Assembly (NCBI RefSeq): GCF_030035675.1
Contig: NC_084482.1
Span: 73,445,120 to 73,509,119 of the forward strand
Direction: 5' to 3'
Source of the DNA: Rhineura floridana
Lineage: Eukaryota > Chordata > Lepidosauria > Squamata > Rhineuridae
DNA length: 64,000 nt
Shown piece by piece: positions 54,321-64,000 of this stretch. The stretch's first letter is position 1. Each line of letters opens with the position of its first letter. The notes beneath the pieces were generated by a model. The model was not told the origin of the DNA, searched no databases, and worked only from the letters and a program-made list of their open reading frames with translations. The translations under genes and the position numbers were made by a program.

Positions 54321-56461
54321 GACTTCCGGGAAGGGTGACTTAGCCTGTGCCTGCTTTTGAGACGGGCTCCTGCCTCAAAAGAAGCTTATTCAGATATATC
54401 AGTCAGATTTTTTCTTTTTTTGACTGATTAAACTTCTCCCGGGTAGGGAGAAACGAAGAGATTAACCTCAAAGCCTATTTTTGTTGGGACGACCAGATCT
54501 CATTAATTTATGGGACGAGGTCCAGCCGACGAAGGTGGGACGGATTTTTAACAACAAGCTCTATCTGGAAAAGCGAACGTTCATCTTATCTTCTAAGAGA
54601 GAACGCACTAACAGGCAAGCACCCTTCTTTCTATATTTTTCTTTTACTTGACTTAAATTGTTGCTGTTTAAAAGAGATTTGCCAGATTGATCGGTTTTTG
54701 ACATCTCACTGGGGAGCCATAACTTCTCTCTGCTACTCACTAATTAATAGCTTATCTCTGTTTTTGTTGCAAAAAGCTGTCCTGGATTTGCATTCTAAAG
54801 ATATACACAGAAGAGGGATTTCTATTCCAGATTTTTATTTTGAAGAATATTATATTGTCTGAGACTACTCTCTTTTTGGTCTATTTTATTTTGACGAATC
54901 TGTTTCCTGATGACCGCCATTAATTGTTTCGATCCTGGGAACTGCATTTTGTTTACTTAAGCATGGAGAGATAAAGCTGTCTGCTCTGTTTATACTGTGA
55001 TGTCACCAAGTTTGGAGTATTAACCCAATTGTTGCTGAAATAAGAAGTGGTTTTCCTATATTTTTCTTTTAAAATGGCAATTAAGAAAGTGGCTGAGAAG
55101 CTGGAAATAACTATGTTTCAGAAAATAATGGATGAGATTGAGATAACGAAACAAAACCTGCGACAGGGTTGTAAGGAGCTGAAAATTGAATTGAGTAAAA
55201 TGAAGCAGGAGATTAAAGATATAGGGGTCCCTGTGAGAGAGGTGACCCTGGAAGGGGTCCCTGTGAGAGAGGAGACCCCGGAGATTGGAACAAACGTGGA
55301 ACAGGAAAAAGATTTGGAGTCTATGGACTTTAGAAACAAAATTTATTGTTTGGAGACACAGGAGATTAAAGACATAGGGGTCCTTGTGAGAGAGGAGACC
55401 CTGGAGACTGGAACAGGGGTCCCTGTGAGAGAGGAGACCCTGGAGACTGGAACAGGGGTCCCTGTGAGAGAGGAGATCCCGGAGATTGGAACAAACGTGG
55501 AACAGGAACAAGATTTGGAGTCTATGGACTTTAGAAATAAAATCTATTGTTTGGAACTCAATGTTATCTCTGAAGAAATTAATGAAGATTCTAGAGATAA
55601 AGTTATCAATGGCATGGATAATCTTCTGGACTGGAATGATGTGATGGAGCCCAATATAGAGAAAATCTATGGAATTAACTGCAGCCATGTGACAATGGAA
55701 AAACTTTCAAGAGATGACCCAGTGTATTTTGAAAAAAAGAACAGAGATATGATTTTACAGCAGTATTTCAGCAACCTATTCAGAATGGATGGCAAGAAAA
55801 TATTTGGGATAGAGGTAATTCCCATCAGACTCTTACTATATGACTATGGCTTTGACAGCAAGATTATTATGGAATACTGATAATGGAAGATTGGATACTG
55901 AAATTACTGGACTTAACAAGACTACTGAAGATGGAAGATGGAAAATGGAACTAATAGGGATAATAGAACAATGGCTACTGAAATTACTGAACCTAACAGA
56001 TTCTGATGTGATGGATTAATTGAAATGTTTATTTTGACTATGGTTATGACAATAAGATTATCATAATTAGTAATGAGATGGATTAATCGATATGCTTATC
56101 TGGAAAAAAAAATTGATAGATATATTTCTTAAAGAATTGAAACCTCTCTTTGACTTTTTGTGGAAAGAATAAAGTAATGTTTATGAGATTTGATGATTAA
56201 GTAAGATAACTACTGGAGGAAAGTGATTTTATAATATGACTTAAGAGACAGGATTGTTATATATTATAGACTTATAACTGATTTGATCTTTGACAAATGG
56301 GAAGTCAATATTTTACTCTTTATTTTTTATTTTTGTTTTTTTTTTCTTTTTTTTCTTTTTGTTTAACTATTTTTGATTTTGTTTTTTGTCTTTGAATGTT
56401 TTATGATTTTGTCTTGTATGTTTTATGAAAATCTGAATAAAAATTATTGAAAAAAAAAAAA
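54321..56461 (+). mobile_element. ORF1-only L1-like element (half-LINE), appears complete
   Basis: A 2141-bp L1-type insertion: a 5' UTR of about 750 bp starting GACTTCCGGGAAGGGTGACT, one open ORF1 (55074-55880), a 3' region of about 580 bp with T-rich tracts, AATAAAAATTATTG and an A-tail (56447-56461). There is no ORF2 RT region between ORF1 and the tail. Bases 56098-56165 (GATAGATATATTTCTTAAAG to TTTTGTGGAAAGAATAA) resemble the last codons of an L1 ORF2, suggesting internal deletion of a full L1, as in mammalian HAL1 (inference). Perfect 16-bp duplication and open ORF1 point to recent insertion. Confidence 0.8.
55074..55880 (+). CDS. L1 ORF1p-like RNA-binding protein, open, with internal tandem repeats
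   Basis: ATG at 55074 (AAAATGGCA) opens 268 codons to TGA at 55878-55880. L1 ORF1p is a trimeric nucleic-acid chaperone that coats LINE RNA. Codons 8-52 are helix-forming and rich in Glu, Lys and Ile (coiled-coil candidate). Codons about 53-150 contain repeats of GVPVREETLETGT (39-bp DNA unit, three in a row from about 55415) within a larger duplicated GTNVEQE-DLESMDFRNKIYCLE block (codons about 72-93 and 142-163). Codons about 163-268 resemble the RRM/C-terminal part: NEDSRDKVINGM, NIEKIYGINC, then DPVYFEKKNRDMILQQYF. Use by RT supplied in trans is likely (inference). Confidence 0.75.
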   Translation: MAIKKVAEKLEITMFQKIMDEIEITKQNLRQGCKELKIELSKMKQEIKDIGVPVREVTLEGVPVREETPEIGTNVEQEKDLESMDFRNKIYCLETQEIKDIGVLVREETLETGTGVPVREETLETGTGVPVREEIPEIGTNVEQEQDLESMDFRNKIYCLELNVISEEINEDSRDKVINGMDNLLDWNDVMEPNIEKIYGINCSHVTMEKLSRDDPVYFEKKNRDMILQQYFSNLFRMDGKKIFGIEVIPIRLLLYDYGFDSKIIMEY

Positions 56462-56907
56462 GAGAGTGGCGATTCTCCTTTACAACCCCTAACTTGTAAA
56501 CACACCCTCCTGACTGAAATTCAGCGCCAAAAAAGGGGCTGGCCGGCCATCTCCCCTGCTCTCCTTTCTCCTGGAGCGCATCTCTCACCTTCCCCCACAT
56601 TTGCTTCCTCGCTTGCATGCAAACATGCATTGCATTGTGTTGCTTTCCATCGCATCCCAGTTGGTTCGTGTGCAACAGCCACCGCCTGCAGTCAGAATTA
56701 ATCTGTGCCGGCCAAGCCATGTGATCAGCGAGTCAAGTGTCTCCCCATCCCGCCTTGGCTGGGGGCGGTGCCAGGGTCATGTCCATCAGGTTATCGCCTT
56801 GATGCCAAATCTAGGCCGCAGATCACCAAGAGAGCCCCCCCCCAAAAGCGCGGGGCCCAGGGCAACTGCCCCGCTTCCCGGTACCTAGGGGCGGTACTGA
56901 CCCTAGT

Positions 56908-57120
56908 AAGTGTGTTCAAGTGAACACGCCTACAGCTCCCCTTCACACCTTGCCAGTCAGGGGGTCCTGCACCTCCAACCTACTTCATTATTAATTATTA
57001 TTAATTTCTAAATGTTTGCTGAAAACCTTTTTATGCTGCCAGGCCTCTGCAGACCATTAAAGAAAAATATTTTACAGTTAGTCTGGTGATCTATAATTTT
57101 GGTTTTTATTGTGTATATGT
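56908..57120. other. no gene seen
   Basis: Continues the sequence left of 53408 after the hAT; AT-rich, with an AATTATTAT tract near 56985-57005. Confidence 0.4.
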
Positions 57121-57501
57121 ATTCACTAATAGGCAAAAAAACTTTGCGTTTTAAGAATGTACCTATAGCCAACAAGTATGTCTATCAAACTTTAAAAAGC
57201 AGGGAAATTGGGCAGCTATAGTGAATGCACCAGGGGAACAAGAGCCCTGACCACCTCTCTGAGATACTGTACTGCCCTACAAATTTGTCAAAATGCAAAT
57301 ACAATTTGGGTTGGTCTTTTCACAGTCCAGTCCACTTCCTGTGTACCTTGGAAGAATTTGGTAGCATGTGCCTCTGAGCATATGGTGACTGGTGCATTCA
57401 CTATAGCTACCCAGTTTCCTTGCTTTTTAAAGTTTGATAGAATTATCTGATGGCTATTGGTACGTTCTTAAACCACAAGGATTTTTTGCCTGTTAGTGAA
57501 T
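57121..57501. mobile_element. palindromic DNA transposon with long terminal inverted repeats
   Basis: The ends ATTCACTAATAGGCAAAAAA and TTTTTTGCCTGTTAGTGAAT are inverted, and the similarity goes on inward: CTATCAAACTTTAAAAAGCA, then GCAGCTATAGTGAATGCACC on the left against GGTGCATTCACTATAGCTAC and GCTTTTTAAAGTTTGATAG on the right. The arms are about 110 bp around a core of about 150 bp. The outermost CACTA/TAGTG recalls CACTA (EnSpm) elements, but a 2-3-bp duplication could not be confirmed, so the superfamily is open. Confidence 0.65.
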
Positions 57502-57565
57502 TTATCTGCTTTTTAATCCAGGAGATAAGAAATTGGATCCTGTGCAAGTTTGCTGAGAATGGATT

Positions 57566-57910
57566 GATCATTTGCATGCTTATTGAGTTCAGTGGGATTT
57601 ACTCCCATGCAATTATGGTTAAGATAGGTAAAACTGACCATAGAGGAGGAGGAGGGGTAGGAGAAAGGGAGGGGATGGGAAGGGGATGGGGGGAGGGAAG
57701 GGGCAAGATGGAGGTGATAGGAGGGACAGGGAGGAGGGTAGGGTAGGTTTGATCATTTGCATGCTTTTTGAGTTCAGTGGGATTTACTCCTGTGCAATCA
57801 TGCTTAGGATAGGTGAAACTGACCTGGGGGAGGGACAGGGAGGAGAGGAGGAAGGCAGGAAGGGGAGGGAGGGAGGGAAGGGGAGAGGAGGGGAGGAGAT
57901 TGGGTGGGTG
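57566..57910. repeat. tandem duplication and GA-rich tract
   Basis: GATCATTTGCATGCTTATTG (57566) recurs with two changes at 57750, each followed by GAGTTCAGTGGGATTTACTC, AGGATAGG-type and GGGAGG-rich tract. The period is about 185 bp. The GGGAGG and GGAGGA runs at 57645-57740 and 57825-57905 look like expanded purine microsatellite. Each unit begins with part of the CTTACTTCTG repeat family. Confidence 0.65.
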
Positions 57911-58739
57911 GGCACTGGGCAGAGGGGAAGCCCCTTTCCCTTCCAAGAGGAAAACATTGTGAACAGTATCATTGTTTTTAAGGGTTTCCCCCACCTTTTT
58001 ATTCTACAGCAGGCACATATAGTCTCCCACCCAAATTTAAACCAAAGTTGTCACTGGCCGCATCCACACCACTTTAGACAGTCATGGCTTTCCCCAAAGA
58101 ATCTTGCTAAGTGTAGTTAATGAAGGGTGCTGAGAGTTGCTAGGAGAATTTCAGCAAATTATGAGAACACTGACAGAAAAAAGTCCAACAGGGGTCTGGT
58201 TTTCCCCCCTCTCTCTTATACTTTGAACTCTCAGTTCTCTCTGACTGTTTTGTGTATCACCATGAAAATTGAGAGGGTTGTTAAGCAAGCATTTCTGAGT
58301 TCAGGACTATACATTTTGTAATGTTTTGTTTTGAAATGAGCTTATGGGAGGCATCAGAATGGCATTGGGGTATTTTCAATTTAACATTGCAGAATGTGAA
58401 AAATCCATGCTGGCTGTAGTATACAGCCACACTTTTGGCTGTATAATTTGCTGTACACTGGTTTGATGTTTTTTATGAATTGTGGCATATAAGTATTTTC
58501 CTATATAAACAAACTTTCTAACACCTGGAGAGTGCCCCTTAATTGCAGTGATGTGGGGAGATGCTGCCCTGGTAACACTTGTATAAAAGAACCCCCACGG
58601 GTGGGGGCACAATTGCCATGGCTGTTTTCTATGTGGACATTGCCTGCTCTTCTGTGATTTCAAACCTAAAGTTAGGTGTAATATAATAGTATCATCATCA
58701 GAAGCATTCTTTATAATAATTCTGTCATTATAGAAACCT

Positions 58740-59370
58740 GCCGTTGAGCCCCAGTTACTCCAAACGGCTCAGAGCGAGTGGGCAGAGGAGGATGAGCCTT
58801 GAGGGAGGGGGGGAGCATTAGCAACCCTTCAATCTCTCAGGACACTCCCCTGGGTGGCTTAGAGCCTGTTCTACCTGATAGCATCTTGCCACCTGCAAGC
58901 GTGCTGCCAGAGCCATTGAGGAGTGATCTTGCTCGCCAACTCCTGCCCCCGAGGCTGCCCTGCCTGGACCTTCAAACATTTCCCCACCAACTCGCTCCCC
59001 GCCCCCTGAAGTTGAGCTGGCACCTAGTGAGCCTGTACTGTCTGATGAGCAGGCGGAGGCTCACCCTTCTTCAACCCACGCGAGATGACACAAGAAGTGG
59101 TTCAGGCAGAGGGAGGGTCTTTGAAGGAGTCACAGATTACGAGCGAAGACCTTTCCTACTTAAGGCGGCACCCCTTTGATTTGGGTGCTGAGTCAACTTA
59201 CTCCATACGCTGCAGAGGATGCTTAGTTAGCATCAGTAGTGAGCTAGTCTTGCCAGGCCTATGAGACGCACTAATGTAACGGTGACTCTAATAAAGCAAG
59301 AATTATTGCCAGACTTGCCTCTGACTCCTGTGTAAAACTCTGGGCAGGACACCTGCAATACATTTGGTAT
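58740..59370 (+). repeat. probable LTR-retroelement end, GC-rich
   Basis: A proline- and leucine-rich coding-like stretch (58799-59070) is followed by TATA-like CTACTTAAGG (about 59157) and AATAAAGC (about 59291), then AATTATTGCCAGACTTGCCT and TGACTCCTGTGT. This order suits the end of a gene region and an LTR of a Gypsy-like or other LTR element. No partner LTR or end was fixed. Broken. Confidence 0.35.
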
Positions 59371-59739
59371 TCCAACAGCTTTCTAGTTTCTTAGGACACC
59401 TCTGAGCTCTCCTCTCTGCTCCCTTTCAGACAGCTAGATATTCCATAAAGTAGAGAGTAGCAGAATAGTGTCTCCAAGATAAGGAGCCAGGAACAAACCA
59501 ACCCTTGTACATGTTACTCCACCACTGCTCTCAAGCAAAATGTTATTTACTAAGGAAAGTGATCTAATGAAAAGCGTTGTTTAAAAAAGCACCCTAGAGA
59601 CACAAAATCCCAGTAATTATTTAAACTGTACGTTCACTTGTTAGTGGATAAATGATTTCAGCCCCAAATATCTAAAAAAAACTTCCATTGCTACAACGCC
59701 TCTTCATGTTAAGAACTGTAGAGAGGACTGTCTTAGTAA

Positions 59740-60092
59740 TTCAAGCACCCTCAGAACTGTGGGAAATGATGGCCTGGGAAGAGGTCTTTCACTGTGGCAG
59801 CCTTTAAATTCTGGAACTTCCCAGAGAGGTGCATCTAGCACTGTCATTGTATACCTTTCACTGTATGCTGAAGATGGACCTCTTTACCCTGGTCTTTGAT
59901 AGTGAAGGTATTTTGCTTTGTGGGATCTGCCTCTTTTTCTGAATTCATATTGTTCTGTTCTGGTTGGAATGGTCTCTACTTGTTTTTATAATTGTTACTA
60001 TTTTATCTGTTTTTATACCTGTAACCTATGTTGTTCTAACGGTTAGAACTTTATGGTGAACGATGGGTTAAAAACAAGCTTGTAATAAATTT
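59740..60092 (+). mobile_element. LINE 3' fragment (CR1/L2-like)
   Basis: TTTAAATTCTGGAACTTCCC and CACTGTATGCTGAAGATGGA match the FWN-P and CLLKMDLF region near LINE C-termini, then a T-rich 3' UTR and the tail AAAAACAAGCTTGTAATAAA. The last about 70 bases recur at 60659-60734 on the other side of a BovB fragment. Confidence 0.55.
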
Positions 60093-60096
60093 ACCT

Positions 60097-60657
60097 TGGC
60101 ACATTCATTAACCAGAATAGAGACAATAGTCAAGAAATTAGAAGAAGGCTAGGAATGTGGAGGGCAGCTATGAGAGACCCAAAGATGTATCACTGAACAC
60201 TAAAGTCAGGATCATTCAGATCATGGTATTCCCGATCTCTATGTATGGATGTAAAAGTTGGACAGTGAAAAAAGCGGGTAAGAGAAAAATCAGCTCATTT
60301 GAAATGTGGTGTTGGAGGAGAGCTTTGCAGATACCATGGACCACGAAAAAGACAAATAATTGGATGTTAGAACAAACCAGAACTATCACTAGAAGCTAAA
60401 ATGATGAAACTGAGGTTATCATACTTTGGACATATCATGAGAAGACATGATTCACTAGAAAAGACAATAATGCTGGGAAAAACAGAAGGGAGTAGAAAAA
60501 GAGGAAGGCCAAACAAGAGATGGATTGATTCCATAAAGGAAGCCACAGACCTGAACTTATAAGATCTGAACAGGGCGGTTCATGACAGATGCTCTTGGAG
60601 GTCGCTGATTAATAGAGTCGCCATAAGTCGTAATCGACTCAAAGGTACATAACAACA
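60097..60657 (+). mobile_element. BovB LINE 3' fragment
   Basis: Matches the reverse of 31517-32090: VKKAGKRKISSFEMWCWRRA, LSEAKMMKLRLSYFGHIMRR-type text after a frame change, SRKRGRPNKRWID, and the tail GTCGCCATAAGTCGTAATCG then AAGGTACATAACAAC. 5'-truncated and broken, close in sequence to the longer BovB here. Confidence 0.85.
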
Positions 60658-60658
60658 A

Positions 60659-60740
60659 ACCTATGTTGTTCTAACCTGCCCCCAAGACCTTATGGTGAGC
60701 GATGGGTTAAAAACAAGCTTGTAATAAATTTATAATAAAC
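60659..60740 (+). repeat. second copy of the LINE tail, right of the BovB fragment
   Basis: ACCTATGTTGTTCTAAC and TGGGTTAAAAACAAGCTTGT match 60024-60092; between them the two copies differ (CTGCCCCCAAGACC here). Confidence 0.6.
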
Positions 60741-63640
60741 AAACAATACTTTCACTTTTTAGTGGATAATATGAGTCTTTAATTAAATTAAAGTTAGTTT
60801 GTTTTGTTAAAATTTTAGTGGCAGGGTCTGATGTTCTCCAAAGAATGCCACAGCAGTCCAATCCAGTTAGTTTCTTTCAGCAAAGAAAGTAATTGCCCTG
60901 GCTCCAGCCAAACACAAAAGTCAAAGCCTTTCTTTTCAAGCAGCTTATTGCGGAATAAATGTACGTTGTTGTTGCTCAGTCATTGCACATAGTCCACATA
61001 TCTTCTCTCAAGATCGTGTTTTTCTGTCATGGAATGTTGCATTTTTCCAGCACTCAAAGTATAATATTTTGCAATATCTTCCTTCAGATGGAGCATTCAT
61101 TGTTAGTGCGATTGCACTGTCATTATGCAAGTGTCACAGGCCTCTATTGGACAGTAGTATTTGTGATGTTCTTAATGACAGATAATAACTCTTCCTTCCC
61201 CATGCCTGCATTATTTTTGTGACCTTCTAGTTTTATCATGTAATTGCAGGAAAGCTAATAAGCATAGTCCACAAAGGCTTCAGGAAACACCCTTCAGTTT
61301 CGTGGGTTCCATTTTAAAATATCCAGGAACCTGATCTGCAGCTCAGCTGCTCTGAACTGTGTTATGCTATTGATATGCACATGTTTAGTCTCCTCTGTTC
61401 TGCCAAATCCCAAGTTTACTTGAGGTTGGGACACTGAAGCACAGGTATATGATGTAACTAGTGGCAAAACTGCAGTGACTGGTGGAATCAAAAACTGTGG
61501 CATCCAGCCTGGTGGCCAAAAGGCCATGACATCTTAGTGCCTGGCCAGGAGCTGTTCAGAGTGCCCCAGCAAGCAGTTTATATAACATGGCGACTGAGTA
61601 TATCTGTGTTTGCCAGGACTTCTCTCCCTTGTGGTGGCGTAGAAAAGGAGTCACAGTTCATCTGTTCATTACACCTTAAAGACATCTGTAAACTGAATTT
61701 GCATTCAAATACGTCTTGTGATTACAGCAGTTTACAAGAATTAACCAAAGGCATAAACAGATTTTTAAATGTAGAGGTTTCAGAGCTACCTCATCTTAAT
61801 CCCTGGTGTAACTGTACCTCTTGTTGTGTGATGGTCTATGTCTGCGCTAATGATTAATACTTTGAACTTCAGCCATCTGTTCTCAGTGTTTAGAAATAAA
61901 GCTGTTCATTACATTGCTTTTTTTGTATGAGATATCTGGTTGCATTCTGACAATAGTATTTAGGTGGACACAGGACTATAAACCGCTGAGATTCTACAGT
62001 GATGGTTGTCTCTCTGTAAATATGTGTTCACATGTATTAGACTACTCTGACTGGCAGCAGCTCTCCAAGTTCTCAGGCAGAAGACTTTCCCAGTCTGCTC
62101 AGTTTCTTTTTACTGAAACTGTTGGAGATTGAGTTTAAGACATTTTATATATGTAAAGTACATGCTCTATTACAAGTGGTAAACCTCTTTGTGTTTGTTC
62201 TGTTTTCTATTCTTCTTGCTTACCAGCTTTCTTTGAAGTGCCTTTAATTAGAACTGATCATTTATTGTTATGACCTGCTCTACATGGAAGACATGGCTTA
62301 AAAAACAGTAAAAATAAACAGCGTCCTTTGGGAGGCTATCCCTTTGAGCGATGGAATGGCAGGTGAGCTAGTGAACCTTTCTCCCCCCGCCACCATTTTC
62401 CACTGAAAATTAACCTCCCCACCCCATCTCGCTTTTCACCCATGAGGAAAATATATGGGTACTCTCTTTTCCTCAACTGTAGTGAAATAGCTGGGGGGGG
62501 GCACATGTGGCTGAAAAGGAAAGGGTTAAGCTGCCTTTCTCCTGCTGTTCATCTACTCAAAATGGCAGCCTCCCATAACTGTTTTTCATTTATTTAAAAA
62601 AGAGATTAAGAAGCAGCTTCAAGATGCACTGAGGCATATGTTAACAGTAACATATAATTTTGCCCTAAGAGAATAGCCAAAGGTCCTAAATGTGAAAGGC
62701 ACATTCCAAACTCTTCCCATAAATATCACTTTACCTCCATCTCTCATCACCTCAAATGCTTCCCCTCAAACACTGCAGTTGCTTCATTCTACTTCAGTAG
62801 TTCTCCCCAACTCCTATCCCCCACATGCAATTACAAGACAAAATGTCTAGATATGATATATCTGTGCCTTACAACAGTAGTCATGGAACCAAATAGAAGG
62901 GAAATGACCATTGATGTAATCCTGAGTGGTGTCCAGGATCTCATAAAAGATGTGCCATCAAAGTGCTTAAGAAAAGTGACCACCATCATGCTGTCAAATT
63001 CAACATGTATGTAAGTGGAAAGCTGGGCAGAAAATTAAAGACAGACACAATTTCTAAAGAGGAAACTTCTGAGATGAGGGGATTCATTTAAAAGGAAGTT
63101 GAATGGAGGAATCAGGAAGGTCCAAGACACTTTGAGGTTATTGAAGATCACTGTAATGGAAGTCTGGATAAAAGATACATATTGGAGATCAGGAAAAGGT
63201 TCAACAAATTTAAGAAGATGCCAGCATGGCCAGTGAACAAAGTCAAGAAAACTATGGAAAAAAAGTATAGTACTTTAATTTCAGAGGAGTTCTGCCACTC
63301 TTTATTTCCTTAGGCCATCCTACACAAGATGTTAGGAGATCCATGAACGTACAGGTACTATATGTTTTCCCTGCTGTTGCAAATAGAAAAACTGGAGGTG
63401 GGGGGAGTACAGATCAGGGAAATAGTGTGGGAGGAAAGAGTTAGCACCCTCAAGTGCTACAGTCTTGATCAGATCCACCGTCCCTTGCTTTTATCTTTGA
63501 AGTGTGTGGTGTGTGTGGGGGTGAGAAATGTGGGATATCTGATCACAGACTTCCTGAAGCCATGTGTAGTGTATCTCTTGAAGGTTGAGTGCTTCCTTAC
63601 TTTTGCATAGGTTAGAAGAATCGTATCTCTCTAGTTTTAA
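60741..63640. other. no gene seen
   Basis: AT-rich sequence with short open frames. The frames at 61537-61857 and 61914-62132 show no motif, splice pair or codon bias that I can support. A G-run lies at 62493-62502. A possible exon cannot be excluded. Confidence 0.4.
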
Positions 63641-64000
63641 ACCAGTTCTGCTGGCTTTCTGTTCCTTTGTGGATATAATTTAAAGTGCTGGGGTTAGCCT
63701 GGTCTGAAGAACATACAGGTTATTTCAATGACCACTTACTCCCATACAGATCTGTTCTCAGTTGAAGGTAAATATGGTGAGGCCCGTGTACAAATACCCC
63801 CACTACTGAGATCAGGCAGGTAATGATTATGGATTGAGTTTTCCTAGTGGCGATATAGCATTCTCATTTTAAATGTGGACCTACCGTTTGGAATTCACTC
63901 CCTTTAAATATTAGACAGTATCTGTTGTCTTTTCAGTGCCTGCTGAAGGCCTTCTTTTTCAACAAGCCTTTTAAGTAGACACTTTATCCCAGTCTGCATC
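63640..64000 (+). mobile_element. L2-like LINE 3' end, cut by the window edge
   Basis: CTGCTGGCTTTCTGTTCCTT (L2 region HWLPV-L), TGGAATTCACTCCCTTTAAA (WNSLPL), and GTGCCTGCTGAAGGCCTTCT (CLLKAFFF) followed by AACAAGCCTTTTAAGTAG. The order is that of an L2 ORF2 C-terminus; frame breaks are visible. Confidence 0.65.

Larger units (their letters stand above)
53416..56899. mobile_element. hAT non-autonomous DNA transposon carrying a nested L1-like element
   Basis: Starts CAGGCCCACCCTTAG and ends CTAGGGGCGGTACTG. The outer CAG/CTG and 8-bp duplication are hAT hallmarks, and the ends are imperfect inverted repeats. Without the nested element at 54321-56461 and one copy of its 16-bp duplication, the hAT itself is about 1327 bp and has no transposase frame. 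The right interior is GC-rich (GCGCGGGGCCCAGGGCAACT). Contains a decayed copy of the palindromic repeat at about 53638-53708. Confidence 0.75.

Noticed and set aside
55056-55688. - strand frame of 210 codons opposite ORF1
   Set aside because: It is the antisense of the ORF1 repeat region and shows the same periodicity; no independent motif.
57599-57994. Pro/Leu-rich - strand frame
   Set aside because: Composition artefact of the GGGAGG tract.
61537-61857. Small gene or exon
   Set aside because: 106 codons with several cysteines, but no splice pair, no Kozak support and no similarity that I recognise.
1-64000. CRISPR array or bacterial operon
   Set aside because: No regularly spaced direct repeats with unique spacers; intron-exon structure and vertebrate repeats exclude it.

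Overview
The window reads as repeat-rich nuclear DNA of a squamate reptile, most likely a lizard. The grounds are a Sauria-type tRNA SINE whose tail matches a BovB (RTE) LINE in the same window, plus CR1, several L2-like LINE lineages, hAT transposons, a Ty1/copia fossil and an L1-type element. Nothing looks bacterial, and no tRNA, rRNA or CRISPR gene is present as such. Everything here comes from reading the sequence; no database search was run, so family names rest on recognised protein motifs, terminal sequences and target-site duplications (TSDs).

Host gene. One host gene is supported, on the + strand. A CpG-rich promoter with three CRE-like sites (about 10.1-10.8 kb) leads into a first exon that ends at a good splice donor (10819). 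A long intron follows, then a 460-base exon (20013-20472) and a phase-compatible cysteine-rich exon starting at 21443. A 46-base mini-exon at 26688-26733 is possible. I do not recognise the protein. The introns are full of repeats.

Repeat layout. 1-9.5 kb: a broken Ty1/copia fossil in two places, one split by a 2.3-kb hAT-like element; an L2-like LINE (2454-5431) with a perfect 9-bp TSD sits in a possible LTR region. 10.8-22 kb: host introns with short SINE and MITE debris, CR1 scraps and the Sauria SINE. 22.2-25.9 kb: a near full-length L2-like LINE on the - strand with two tandem 255-bp units at its 5' end. 27.9-28.7 kb: a solo LTR. 29.5-30.7 kb: a CR1-like piece. 31.5-34.6 kb: a near full-length BovB. 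35.0-40.0 kb: two members of an APE-type LINE family that I cannot assign, one with a perfect 45-bp TSD. 42.1-44.2 kb: a CR1 on the + strand. 47-53 kb: a possible LTR, two L2-like fragments and a 5S-rRNA-derived SINE. 53.4-56.9 kb: a hAT element with a perfect 8-bp TSD, holding a nested ORF1-only L1-like element (54321-56461) with a perfect 16-bp TSD, an A-tail and an open 268-codon ORF1. 57.1-60.7 kb: a long-TIR palindromic transposon, a GA-rich tandem tract, an LTR-like piece and a BovB fragment between two copies of a LINE tail. 63.6-64.0 kb: a truncated L2-like 3' end.

Most notable: the ORF1-only L1 derivative inside the hAT, the unassigned LINE family with its shared 3' motif and 45-bp TSD, the LINE with tandem 5' units, and the host gene with a five-codon upstream ORF that would be created by splicing exon 1 to exon 2.
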